Positions 29,801-39,093 of a stretch of DNA of 64,000 nt are shown one piece after another. Location of the stretch: NCBI GenBank assembly GCA_029204225.1, contig CM055102.1, positions 5,263,520 to 5,327,519 of the forward strand, given 5' to 3'. The DNA comes from Diphasiastrum complanatum. Taxonomy: Eukaryota; Streptophyta; Lycopodiopsida; Lycopodiales; Lycopodiaceae. Position numbers and translations under genes: made by a program. A model generated the notes under the pieces. That model was given only the letters and a program-made list of their open reading frames with translations, did not search any database and was not told where the DNA came from. Every line of letters starts with the position of its first letter. Positions within the stretch are counted from its first letter, which is position 1.

Positions 29801-30782
29801 CATCAAATGCCATTAAAGATGAAAAATACTCTTTATGATATGTCATATGAGAAGTGGCTCCACTATCAATCCACCAAGGATCAATGTCTCCATGATTAGC
29901 CAACAAGCAAGATGACATAACAAAAGCATCATTTGAAAGAAGCTCATCCCCACCCTCATCAATAGTTAGATTGGTTTGCTTTTCCCCTTGATCCCTCTTT
30001 TTCTTAAAACAATCACTAGCAAAATGCCCTTTGACTCCACAATAGAAACATTTTAGCTTAGATCTATCCTTCTTTTTGCCAAAAGTAGAGTGCTCACCTT
30101 GGTCTTGCCCTTTAGACCAATTGCTTTTACCTTTGCCCTTGAACTTGCCTTTAGAGAACATTGCCTCCTCTTCTCCTCCTTGAGATGTAGAAGATGCTCC
30201 CACTCTTGCTTGCAACCTGAATTCTTCAGCCAACAAGACCTCTTGCAAGTCTCCAACACTTGGTAAACATTTTTGGATAGCATAACTTTGAACAAGATTA
30301 GCATGATCATCCAACAAGCCATTGAGAATCACTTGAACAAGCTCCTCATTATTTATGCCATCATTAATGCATGCTAACTCATCATTCAATGCTTTAACTC
30401 TCAAAACAAAAGCATGTCCATTCTCACTCTTCTTTTGCATACAAGAAAAGATTTGCCTTCTTAAAGTCAACACTCTAGAAGTAGACTTGGATTCATAAAC
30501 CTTCTTCAAGGCTTCCCAAGCTTCACTAGATGATGTGCACTTACCAACCTCTTTGATAAGCTCATTTGTCACATTCATCTTGATCATGTGAAGGGCTTTC
30601 TTTGCCCTCTTGTCATACCTCAATTGTTCTTGAGGTGCCAAAGGTCTCTCCTCCACACCTTCAACAATATCCATCAACTCATTCATCTCAAGCAAAGACT
30701 CCATCCTTACTTTCCAAGTAGAATAGTTGAGGGAGGTAAGCCTATCATTGCTTTCCAACATGTAGCCTCCATTTGTAGCCAT
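26832..30782 (-). CDS. copia gag-pol polyprotein, intact (1316 aa)
   Basis: Single frame from ATG 30782. Gag: residues 1-200 with WKVRMESLL near the N-terminus and a UBN2-type domain. CCHC zinc knuckle CFYCGVKGHFASDC 245-258. Aspartic protease DSG 306-308. GAG-pre-integrase around 435-485 with His/Cys pairs. Integrase triad D503, D565, E601 (D-x35-E). RT 820-1060 with catalytic YVDD 992-995. RNase H with D1156, E1197/E1199 and D1234. It ends KLVEEGV, and the TGA (26832-26834) lies inside the 3' LTR. Length is normal for copia. No frameshift or missing catalytic residue is seen. Makes virus-like particle protein and the enzymes for reverse transcription and integration. Confidence 0.97.
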   Translation of the reverse strand: MATNGGYMLESNDRLTSLNYSTWKVRMESLLEMNELMDIVEGVEERPLAPQEQLRYDKRAKKALHMIKMNVTNELIKEVGKCTSSSEAWEALKKVYESKSTSRVLTLRRQIFSCMQKKSENGHAFVLRVKALNDELACINDGINNEELVQVILNGLLDDHANLVQSYAIQKCLPSVGDLQEVLLAEEFRLQARVGASSTSQGGEEEAMFSKGKFKGKGKSNWSKGQDQGEHSTFGKKKDRSKLKCFYCGVKGHFASDCFKKKRDQGEKQTNLTIDEGGDELLSNDAFVMSSCLLANHGDIDPWWIDSGATSHMTYHKEYFSSLMAFDGDRKVIYTANDGECAIKGIGTIPISLSTNRNIELKDVLLIPSITKNLLSVSQMLDKGFKVEFDGDACLIKKGCSIIAKGKRQGKLFKLDACVVANQVGCMANEQMSIQEVWHKRMGHLNYKALEVIAKKEVVRGLPKSLTCLNHVCEECALSKSHRLPYTRSISRSKMPFSLLHSDIHGVTTISNGGAKMYVTFIDDFSRFCWVYLLKSKDEVFDVFVKFKVAIETQFTTKIKCLRSDNGGEYISNKFKAFCDEHGIKREYTCPRTPQQNGVAERKNRTLCESAKAMRLNANLPKPFWSDALLCANFLCNRWPSVVLEGKTPFEALFGTKPNVKFLRTFGCICYFNITLDDRTKEDPSSRKGIFVGYSEVSKAYRIYVPSIKKVFTSRDVIFDEGNIPKVVSSDDGVVATNVLDDNGVDDTLDVDVEEASSSQIPRRTPRHKVKPSRLTYDGKGKQVVDGSNYAFLTSFDVPSCVDEARQEEEWIQAMDLEFEALMKNNTWRLVELPKGKSAIGCKWIFKVKTNQDGSINKLKARLVAKGYAQEHGIDYEETFAPVAKMVSIRVIISLATLYGWDLWQLDISNAFLNGDLEEEVYMEQPESYVSHSKPNHVCFLQKSLYGLKQAPRSWYARLNSFLLSQNFTMSEYDHSLYFRISANDVTILLIYVDDIILSGGNKEDIEDIKKALKKEFEVHDLGLLSYILGIEVIRTSQITFISQEKYAISILNRFHMVDANPIDTPMESHVKLTIRGNERSFEDITLYRKLIGSLIYLTITRPDLSYCVGKLSQFMQDPSIEHWKLGKRILRYISGTKDFGIVYRGSSPNLFGFSDSDFAGDLMDRKSINAHAIFIGDGAISWMSKKQATISLSSSEAEYKALTSCTKEMVWIKRMIMELHLLDFSESPIIFCDNLSAQSLASNPVFHARSKHIEVAYHFVREQVLAKEIKLEHVPSKECVADIFTKALGKDLFFKHRTSLGVLSKSMLKLVEEGV
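26837..26850 (-). other. polypurine tract of Copia-A1
   Basis: Coding strand TGAAGAGGGAG directly before the LTR. It is also protein-coding: the codons encode the last residues (EEGV) of pol. Confidence 0.85.
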
Positions 30783-31379
30783 GTTGCAATGATTGATCTC
30801 TGATCTTTGACCTGTTCCAATGCACTAAGCACTCTCTTGAATCAACAAATGAAACACAAGAAGAAATCACAAAGATTTGGAACCTAAAACCTTACTTTTT
30901 CTCTCTTTTCCTCACTTTTTCCTTAATTTTAGCCACTAGTTTTATGATTTCTTGATCAAACCAAGACCAAACCTCAATATACTTGCTTTTCCCTCACTCC
31001 TAAGATTGAAATACACTCTTGAATCATTCAGCAAACTGAAAATCAGAGGGTTACATCAATTTTGAAGTTTTTGACATGAAGAAGCAAGAAATTGAATCAA
31101 AAAACTATATGCTAGAATGGAAAACTAATAGGATCTTGTTGGATCTTGCATCTCCCTCTTTCCAAAACAATTTTTGTCTCCTTATTCTGATAAGTACAGA
31201 GGGAATTCGCCCTACTTCAATTGAAATGCATACAAATGATGTTTTGATCACAAAGATCCAATTTCTACACATAAATCAACAAGATTTTTAGCTAGAAACT
31301 TGATTGGAATGCTACAAAAGCAAACTCGCCCACAAATCTCTTCTAAATCTGGCAAAACCTGCACATTTGGCCGCCTAAT
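30783..31379 (-). other. 5' leader of Copia-A1
   Basis: 597 bp between primer site and gag start, without a long frame. Expected to hold packaging and dimerisation signals; none can be pinpointed by eye. Confidence 0.7.
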
Positions 31380-31391
31380 GCTCTGATACCA
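31380..31391 (-). other. primer-binding site of Copia-A1 (tRNA-iMet)
   Basis: Minus strand TGGTATCAGAGC abuts the LTR end directly. This is the standard initiator-Met tRNA complementary site of plant copia elements. Confidence 0.95.
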
Positions 31392-32044
31392 TGTGAAAAA
31401 CTCAGATCCAAAAGATGCTAAAGTTTCATAAAGATCTTGGCCATGGAAGTTATGCACATCTAGATTGAAAAAATGATAGAAATTGTGATGTTAAGCATAC
31501 TAAACATCAACTAAACATCAAAATCTGATCATAAGCTTCCACAAACAGAAACTTGCTGTCCCTGTCCGTACTTCAGAGCCTACAACCTGCATTTCACACG
31601 TGTGAAGCCATAGCAACAAAGAAATCACAATTCTAGTGGCTAGAATGCAAGATATGAACAAAAAAGTGAGAGAGAAGAAGATGGACCTTCAAAGAGCATA
31701 ACATTCATTCAATAGAATGAAAATGAGATGTGTACATACTCGTGGAGATGGCTATTTATAGCAGCCATAGTGCCTCTTGGCCACTTGTCTTATGATAGGC
31801 TAAAATTGGGGTCCAATAGGATTCACCCATATACCTAGAAATTTGGTCAAATAGGAATGCACCAAATTATGAGCCAATAGAAGAGCTCCACACTCGACCT
31901 CCTCTAATTAATGTGACCTCAAAAGTAGTGTACACATACTTTGGGCCTCTACATACATGTATGAACCTATCTCTAACTTTTATTTGGCCATAGGCCTACA
32001 AAATCTCAAGTTAGGAAAATACTACTAGTTGACAATTTTTCACA
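31392..32044 (-). repeat. 5' LTR of Copia-A1
   Basis: 653 bp; no difference from 26184-26836 found by reading both. TATA box at 31753-31760 (TATAAATA, minus strand), palindrome at 31593-31606. This copy should drive the genomic RNA. Confidence 0.97.
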
Positions 32045-32049
32045 AATAT

Positions 32050-33237
32050 ATGCACGTTTACATTTGAAATCCTATTCAGTAAGTTTATCTTTATTTTCTA
32101 TATCAGTATTAGGAGCTGTAAAGGCAACAATCTTTTGTCCTATTGTTTCGCCTTCCTTTGTATTAGGAAGGACTTCTATGCCTCTTTGATCATATATAAT
32201 AATATTTGCATCTTGAGCAAACCTGCATTCTATTCCGTGCCTTCAAGCTTTGGCTCAAAACTTACACCATTCTATACCAAGGTTTTGATCAACTCTTGCT
32301 GCAACCTATACACTTCGTCGGGATTGTATGGGTTAAGAGTGAACTGTCATGACAAACAAGGCGAATGAGCAAATTATCAACAATGACACTAAAAAGATAA
32401 GAATTAGAATGAAAATAACAACAAATGAATAAAATATTACCTTGTTAATATTGACATCGATTTGTAGACTGTACCAATAAAAAAAGAGCTTTGTATTGTA
32501 CAGACGAACCATGCACAACTAAAAGCATCCTTTTGATGTACAGACTGCAAATATTGAACGAAAATTATTAATATTATGATATATAATTTATTCATATTAT
32601 GACGATAGATTTAAAATACAAGAAAAGATGCATATCAGCAATAAATTGTAGATACCTTGAGAGATTTAATGGTTATTTCACCAATATAACTTGTCATTGT
32701 CGGTATTTCTTGAATGACATCATGAAATAGAGAATCAAATTTTCTATGTGTATTTTCAACTAAGTTTATTTTTACACATAGAAAATTTGATACTCTCTCC
32801 TTATTTATTTTCACAGAAAGAATATTCAAGCTCCAATCCCAACTGCGACAATCAAAATGAAATTAGAATCAATTTTGATAGGAGTATAATCATCAAAATA
32901 AAAGACATCAACACCAAACTAGTAAAACTTATTTATTCTCATATGAAATCAAATAAAATTTGGCTTCTGGATTGCAGTTGATGAAATATATAGCCCTTTC
33001 AAAAGTGGTCTCTTTTGCTTTCACTACTGCCATGAAAAATGGACTAATAAAAAAAATGTCTCCTATGCAATCGAGACTGATATTGTGCTGCAAAAAAATT
33101 TGGCTGGCTTCTACAATTGTATTTGTAATCTCTGAAGTTTTATCTTTAAGCTTTGTACAAAATTTGGGATCTATAGCTTATGTTTGAATTTGGAAGAAAA
33201 AAGTCAAAATAGTTGCCGAGCATATCAATTTTATTGG
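32050..33237. other. host-like AT-rich sequence with a hairpin
   Basis: Flank of the copia insertion. On the minus strand a frame around 32650-32862 reads SWDWSLNILSVKINKERVSN before a donor-like AAG-GTATCT at 32655. DWSLN is also found in the fragment at 25740, so a related gene piece in opposite orientation is possible. No complete gene can be supported. Confidence 0.35.
32735..32790. repeat. perfect 18-bp inverted repeat (hairpin)
   Basis: TCAAATTTTCTATGTGTA at 32735-32752 is the exact reverse complement of 32773-32790, with a 20-base loop. The stem extends imperfectly by a few base pairs. Confidence 0.8.
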
Positions 33238-33945
33238 CTAAATAAGAATTATATTCATTATAATGGTCAAAATAAAAGAAATCTGTCGAGGGTCGTCTGG
33301 GATTTTAACAAAAAGAATATGTACAAGGTTTAAAACTGATGTCGAGACAATATTTATAGATTTTTTCGTTATCTTGTCAAGTTCCTCTTGGGTTATCTCC
33401 ACTTTCAGCGAAGAAACCTTCTCAGGAGGTTGACGAGTAACATGAGGAGGAAAAGCTGATTTTGATATTGAATCAGAGTTTGAAGATACTGATTTAGTGG
33501 TCAGAAAGATCCATGGTCGCTTTTCAAGGATTACTCTAGGAGAAAGAGAAACAGCTAGCCTACAAGATCCAGTTTTTTTAGGGACAGCTTGCTTTCTCTT
33601 CCTCCTTGAGGTAGTTGGCAGGTCTGATCTATCCAGAAGTAGATCTTTGGATATTCTGGCATTATCCATATGAAGACCTGAATAATGCTCCCGAAGTCTT
33701 TTGAGAATAACGAAATCTTTCGGCATGATGGTAACACGCTTAGCATGCATGGCCAAAAGAACAGAATCCTCAAAAAACTAGGACAGATACTCCTTTGCAG
33801 CACCTTGTAAGGCCTGGATGGCTATCACAGCAAAGTGAACATCAAGTCTGAGGGATAGTGTGACATTCCTCATAGATCGACAAAGGGAGCCTTTGAAATC
33901 AACAATTCAGTTATCTTTGAAGTTTCTTAATCTCCCTTAACCAGT
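33238..33945 (-). pseudogene. histone H3-like gene, broken, with C-terminal extension
   Basis: Minus-strand translation recovers the H3 fold in order: LREIKKLQ (33916-33940), then in the next frame TELLISKAPFVDL, then LRLDVHFAVIAIQALQGAAK, EYLS-stop-FFEDSVLLAM and HAKRVTIMPKDF (~33710-33750). HAKRVTIMPKD is identical to the conserved H3 C-terminal segment. Stops at 33778-33780 and upstream, plus a frameshift, disable it. Unlike canonical H3, the frame runs on past FVILKRLREH for over 140 codons to 33238, including a basic SRRKRKQAVPKKTG patch. The extension may be real (fusion or variant) or read-through of non-coding DNA. The H3 N-terminal tail is not found. Confidence 0.75.
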
Positions 33946-34027
33946 CTAGTCATAGCCATCATGTTCAGAATTAGAAAAAATTTTAAAAGAAAAGACCCAA
34001 ATTGGAATATCACGTTCAAGCGGACAG

Positions 34028-34138
34028 AAGGGATTCAAAAATATTTTCACAAGAGATGTGCTTGAAATCGATACCAGGATGGAATATCGGTATCGATTTC
34101 TAACGTGTCTCTTGTGCAAATATTTTTTGAATCCTTTC
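34028..34138. repeat. large imperfect foldback
   Basis: Arms 34028-34075 and 34089-34138 are inverted copies of about 48 bp with few mismatches (both contain GAAATCGATACC, CACAAGAGA and GGATTCAAAAA) around a 13-base loop. Located immediately upstream of the H3-like pseudogene. Confidence 0.75.
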
Positions 34139-34351
34139 TTGAGCGCAGGACAACACTGCACAAATGACAAGAAGGAGATCCATGTTCGAAAGCGATATCG
34201 GGCACACTACGGTATTGTTCTCGAGCGCGGTGGGCGTTGGTGGAGAGAAGATGACAAAAGCATGCGCTTGAGAGCGATATCGGAGAGAAAGAGCTCAAAA
34301 TCTACATGAAAAAATGACATTTCCAAAAAGAGTTTAAGTAAAAAAAATTTG

Positions 34352-34381
34352 CACGTGTGAATAACGGCTGATGCCATGTGG
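34352..34381. promoter_or_regulatory. G-box-like pair upstream of H3-like pseudogene
   Basis: CACGTGTGAATAA at 34352 followed by CCATGTGG at 34374. The 13-mer is identical to the one upstream of ORF3 in gypsy A (11640) and D (37509), about 400 bp before the coding start in each case. Confidence 0.4.
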
Positions 34382-34382
34382 C

Positions 34383-35340
34383 AAAATTTCAGTAATCCAT
34401 GTGTCCATTCGTACAAGTAATTATGAGGTATTGATTAGGAACACATGGGAGCACAAAGTGGACGAATCAGATAACAACACATGTCATTCCACACTTAACA
34501 ACTGTCACATCAATCATTCGATGTACGAAAAATATTTGCAGCAGATTATCTAACGACATGTGTCTTTTTTATCGGATTCCACAAGTGTGAATTTTTTTTT
34601 TAATTCATCATTTCTGGCGTAGATTTTCACATGATTTTTCATATTTCTGCGTTTGATATTGTTTGTCAAGCACAATGTTTCTATGTTTTATCCTCCGTTC
34701 ATACATCTGTGTCTAAAACTGATATTGGTATCTTGGATATCGCTTTCAAGTGCATTTTCTATTTTCATTTTTCATTGACTTTTGCATGCGCGTTCGAAAC
34801 TGGTACTCACTTCCTTGATATCGATCACAAGTGTAGATTGCTTTATAGTATCATTTACTATCCTATTTCGCGTCTGAAACCGATATCCCACTTTGAATTG
34901 ATCAGTTTGTCAGAATCTTATTTCCTATTAGTTTTTTTTCTAAAAATGTTTAATTTTCATTCCAGTCTGTGATCTTTTTTTTCATGAAGTTGGTATTATT
35001 AACAATACAGAGTATTTCAAATCTCTTTTTTCACATTTTCTTTTTGTTCTTCTTTCTATTACAGAGGGTCCTGGTGTGGAAGCATTTTTTGAGATTTATC
35101 TTAGATTTAAGTCTATGCTTAATGCCCCCATGTTTAGATCTTAGAATAAAGACATGATTCATAGACTTGGTGAACCTCGACAGACATAGTTATAAGCTAA
35201 GCTTGACAGAATGTTCACCAAGTTGCACGGTAATTTCAAGTCTGTAGATGATTGTCAAATACACAATATAAAGTGTAGAGTTGTAGAGTTTCAATTTGCT
35301 TTTGTTTTTTTTTCTTTTGTTAAATATTTTTGACGATTCA
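34383..35340. other. AT-rich sequence, no gene
   Basis: No domain recognised. Repeated GATATCG-containing motifs occur at about 34194, 34277, 34736 and 34816, partly shared with the foldback. A polypyrimidine acceptor-like TTCTATTACAG ends near 35065, followed by a 26-codon open stretch (GPGVEAFFEIYLRFKSMLNA); exon status is uncertain. Confidence 0.35.
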
Positions 35341-35866
35341 GATGTTTCCACTCCTCCTACTTCTGAAGCTGCTTCTTCCAATAGTACAAAATTTGACAAA
35401 TCCAAGCCTGTAGATATAGAATCTTTTTTTATTGATACAAGCATTAGTTTAGATGATTGTACAGATTTTGATCATGCTCAAAGTAGGGCTTCGTTTATAG
35501 GCCCTAGAACTACCATCACCCTGTCTCCTTCCTAAAAATTTTAATCACTTTGCCTACTTACAAGATAGATAATAATTCTTTTTGACATTAACGAATATAT
35601 CGGATCTTTTTTATTTCACAGAGGCCAAGACTCTTTGCATTTCAAACAAGGAGTTGCATGAATTTTCTGATATAATTGATTACGATGTTGATGATCTTCT
35701 CCTTGGTGTTCACGATGTGAATAAGGATGTATTTTATTTAGGAAAAGATTGCTTGAAAATGGTTGTTGAGGAAATGCGCCAAAAAGAAATTGATCTTCCT
35801 TCGGAAAAGGAGTTCCTCAGATTTCAAAGTCAGTTTGGTTATCCAAAACCAATTGTCTATGCATGA
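35341..35866 (+). CDS. putative last exons of an unknown gene
   Basis: After GATTCAG a frame to 35535 reads STPPTSEAASSNSTKFDKSK, Ser/Asp-rich and probably disordered. After TTATTTCACAG (ends 35621) a second frame runs to TGA at 35864-35866: EAKTLCISNKELHEFSDII, DYDVDDLLLGVHDVN and then EEMRQKEIDLPSEKEFLRFQ. The second has a protein-like composition. No donor between them is certain and the family is unknown. The truncated copia LTR begins 14 bp later, which may have cut the gene. Confidence 0.35.
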
Positions 35867-35879
35867 ACCTTATTGGCAT

Positions 35880-36448
35880 CGAGAGGTTTTTTCAAAGTTA
35901 TATTAGTCTAAAAGCATTTGAATAAACACTTTTTGAAAGAGTGAGAAAGTGTAGTACACGAGTTTGAGAGATTCAAATTTGAATGTTGGAGACATTGAAT
36001 CTAGTCCACATTAATGCTAGGGGTTTTGTTATGGAGGGAAACCAAACTCATTAATGAGTCATAGATCTACTATATGTAGTTGTACACTTGTGGGAAGAGA
36101 CACAATCTCTCTCTCTTATCTCACTTCATGTTTATACTTGAGTTCTCTTGGGTTCATCTATCCATTGGTGCACTATATTTGTGATATCTTGCAATCTTGT
36201 GTGTAGAATGCTCATTTTCTTGTTATTTTCGGATCCACACGTGTGAAATATAGTAGCTTACTATTTCTGTATGGACAAAAACTTAATCATGTCATGTTTG
36301 ATGTTTGATCAGGTTCTTATTGATTTTGCATCGCTTTCATTAAGTAGGTGGTAATTTTTCTACATTGGCAACATTGATAGGATTTATCTCTCTCTAACCA
36401 AAGATCAAGTTATACATTTGGATCTTAAATGGTCTGAAATTCTTCACA
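35880..36448 (+). repeat. truncated 5' LTR of Copia-A2 (plus)
   Basis: Matches the reverse complement of the LTR at 368-1017 from its GAGGTT..TTCAAAG segment onward, lacking about 80 bp of the start. Ends in TTCTTCACA at 36448. Palindrome CACACGTGTG at 36236-36245. Confidence 0.85.
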
Positions 36449-36460
36449 TGGTATCGGAGC
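36449..36460 (+). other. primer-binding site, Copia-A2 (plus)
   Basis: TGGTATCGGAGC directly after the LTR; one base differs from the TGGTATCAGAGC of the intact element. Confidence 0.85.
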
Positions 36461-36844
36461 TTGTGTTGCAGGTTTTGAAAGGATCAAGCACATCTATCAA
36501 GAATTTGGAGGAGATATCAATGCTAGAGCATGTTAGATTGACTTCTACTCAGAAATCGAGTTTCTTGCATATGTAGATTGGATCTTTTGTAGGTCAAAAC
36601 TCAATCTAGGTCAATCAACTTGAGGAATTCCGTTTTCACACCATACTTGTTGGAAATAGCTGATTTTTGATGCATTAGGAAGGTCTCACTTGAGGCTACA
36701 AGATTCTATATCAAGTTTTTAGCAATTGCTTGTAGAACTTGAAATATTCATTTTTTTTGTGATTTTGTCAAACCCCTAATTATGATTGGATCTCTATTTT
36801 GTGAGGTTACTGAACTTCATTAGAGTGTGTTTCAATACTAGGAA

Positions 36845-37150
36845 GTGGCAAGAGTCATTAGATTGAGGATAGACCATAGGTTGAATACCAATGAACTTCT
36901 CAAGGAAGTTGGTAAGAGTACTTCATCAAAGGATGCTTGGAATTCATTAAAGAAGCTTTATGAATCCAAGTCTACTTCTAGAATGTTGACTCTAAGAAGA
37001 CAAATCTTTCAAAGTTTGCAAAATAATGAAGAGAGTCCAAATATTTCTGTTTTGAGAGTGAAGGCTTTGAATGATGAGTTAGCTTGCATTGATGAGAGCA
37101 TTAAGGAAGGAGAGCTTGTTCAAGTTATTCTTAATGGTTTGTTGGATGCT
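36845..37150 (+). pseudogene. copia gag N-part
   Basis: NELLKEVGKSTSSKDAW, KKLYESKSTSRMLTLRRQIF and RVKALNDELACIDESIKEGE match residues 74-158 of the intact gag. The first 70 or so residues are lost or scrambled, and the frame passes into gypsy D near 37150 after LNGLLDA. Confidence 0.85.
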
Positions 37151-37242
37151 CGTCAGGCGGACTCCTGCGTGTGCTTTCTAGATGATGTTAGAGCTTGAAC
37201 TGGATCCAAAAGCCATTGTTCGAATGTTTCACGAAAGCTCAT
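37150..37242 (-). pseudogene. ORF3 N-terminal fragment (gypsy D)
   Basis: ATG at 37242, MSFRETFEQWLLDPVQALTS and about ten more residues, aligning at DNA level with the ORF3 start of gypsy A (11304 downward). Truncated at the copia junction. Confidence 0.6.
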
Positions 37243-37577
37243 AGATCGCAATAGGTCGCAAATGAATGCTTTGATCTCAAAGAGAATTGCACAGGAAAGC
37301 ATAAAATCGCAGGCAGAAAGTGTAAGGAAGAAAAATAGAAAATAACTCTGATATGCAGTAGCGGTGTGGAACGGATGATGATGTGGCATGGTGACTTGGC
37401 ATCTGGCACTTCCATTTATGGAGTACGTGCATGGGTCAATGTTTGAAACTATAATTTGACAGATCGATCTTTAATGACGAAAGACTGTTTTTGATATGTG
37501 AACGTACACACGTGTGAATAATGAGGATCACGTGGCCATCATCTTTAATAGAGGGATGTAAAAAGTAGGTAGATAGA
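37243..37577 (-). promoter_or_regulatory. ORF3 leader with G-box pair (gypsy D)
   Basis: CACACGTGTG at 37507-37516 and CACGTG at 37529-37534, in the same spacing and context as gypsy A. The rest parallels 11305-11640 with moderate divergence. Confidence 0.5.
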
Positions 37578-37965
37578 TTCTCGAAAAGATAGGTTGAGAA
37601 ATTCTCAAAGGATACTAGAAAGTTTCTAGAATATTTCGCGAAACATTCTTGAGAGATTCTAGAAAATGATACAGAACTTCACGAAAAATTCTCGACAATG
37701 TTAAGCGTCATCCTAGAAAATTTCTCGAAAAAATGAGAAAAAAAAAACTAGAAAAATTCTTGAAAGAAAAAAAAAATGACAAGTTTCAGTTCACAGTTAG
37801 AGTGTTGCGAAAGTTTCTCGAAAAGTTCTCGAAAATACTTTGAAAAATAACTTAAAAGATTTAAGAGAAGACAAGAAAAATTCTCGAAAAATTCACGAAA
37901 TAGTTTGAACAAATGTTGAACAGTGGTAGAAAAGTTCACGAAAATTTTTAGAATATTTTCTAGAA
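37578..37965. promoter_or_regulatory. heat-shock-element array (gypsy D)
   Basis: Thirteen TTCnnGAA cores at 37578, 37624, 37635, 37657, 37678, 37722, 37757, 37815, 37826, 37881, 37892, 37935 and 37958, with the variable bases TC, TA, GC, AC and TT. The array starts 336 bp upstream of the ORF3 ATG, downstream of integrase. Far above what base composition would give. Confidence 0.65.
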
Positions 37966-38039
37966 AAGAAAAAAAAGTCGCGAACATTATCAAAAAAATA
38001 CTAGAAAATAATAAGAATAAAAATAAATAATCAAAAAAA

Positions 38040-39063
38040 ATTCTGATCAAAGGTAGTATTATTTTAGTCTGGACCCGTTAATACGTGTAGGTAACAGTTC
38101 CCCTTCAAGTAATTGAAGTTGCACAGAACCATTATCAAACACCTCTGTGACTTTAAAAGGTCCAAGACATCGCATATGGAGTTATCCTGGGAACTTTTGA
38201 TGGCGACTGTCATATATCAACGCATAATCATCAGCTTTAAGATCACATTTTTTTATATGACTATCATATTTCTTCTTTCTTTGTTCCTGGATTTCTTTTG
38301 TTAATTTTTGTGAAGACTCATGAGCTTCAGCTAGTTCTTCAATATTCGTCGACCTTTCGTTTATACATTCTGCATTTGTTCGTTGAGCTTGGATACAAAA
38401 AGTTTTGACCTCAAATTCAATTGGTAGAATAGGATGCATACCATATGTCAAAAAATATGGTGTCTATTTCGTCGTGATTTTCTTTGTATTACGATAAGCC
38501 CAAAGAACTGATGGTAGTTTCTGATCCCAATCCGTTGCGTGTGCAATAGTAATTGTAGTCAAGATCTTACATAAAATTCCATTAGCTCTTTTTGTCAACC
38601 CGTTTGCTTTTGGATTATATGATGTAGTTTTTCTGTGTTTGATAAGGAAATAAGTTGTCAGCAACCGTATAGTGTCATTTAAAAATGTGCCACTGTCACT
38701 TACTAGTTCGAGTGGACAACCATATCTGGTGATAATACTTTTGAATAAAAATGTTGCGACAATTTTTGCATTATTTCTTTTTGTCGCCTCTGCTTCCACG
38801 TTCTTTGTAGCATAATCCGTTGCAACTAGAATATATCGACATTTTGTATGTCGGGTAACAAGTTTAATTGGACCGACAAAGTCAATCTCCCACTTCTCGA
38901 ATGGTGCAAGAGGAAGGAATGGTGTCAACGGCCAAAACATTGATTTTGTAGGCTTACCAGATTTTTGGCGTGGATCACATGAATGAATAAAGTTTGATAC
39001 ATCCTTGAACATTGTTGTCCACCAATACTTGGCAGTCAATATCTTATTAACTGTGTTCTTCAA
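38040..39063 (-). pseudogene. gypsy integrase (D)
   Basis: TAKYWWTTMFKDV; zinc finger partly lost (CDPRQ where CDPCQ is expected); core with Asp in EIDFVGP, Asp in LVSDSG, then NPKANGLTKRANGIL where the catalytic Glu position is Lys (codon 38590-38592). DWDQKLPSVLWAYRNTK is in frame here, unlike gypsy A and B. After a break at 38452-38463 the C-terminal region TYGMHPILPIEFEV and a Lys-rich helix continue to about 38182, with similar DNA to 38040. Confidence 0.85.
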
Positions 39064-39093
39064 AGCAAAATGTCTACCAACATCTTCTTAGTG

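Larger units (their letters stand above)
26184..32044 (-). mobile_element. complete Ty1/copia retrotransposon (Copia-A1)
   Basis: 5861 bp, minus strand. Two 653-bp LTRs read as identical throughout. The target site AATAT is duplicated at 26179-26183 and 32045-32049. LTR ends are a perfect 9-bp inverted repeat (TGTGAAAAA/TTTTTCACA). Primer-binding site, polypurine tract and an unbroken 1316-codon gag-pol are all present. Every structural requirement for transposition that can be judged from sequence is met, so this is probably a very recent and possibly active insertion. Confidence 0.97.
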
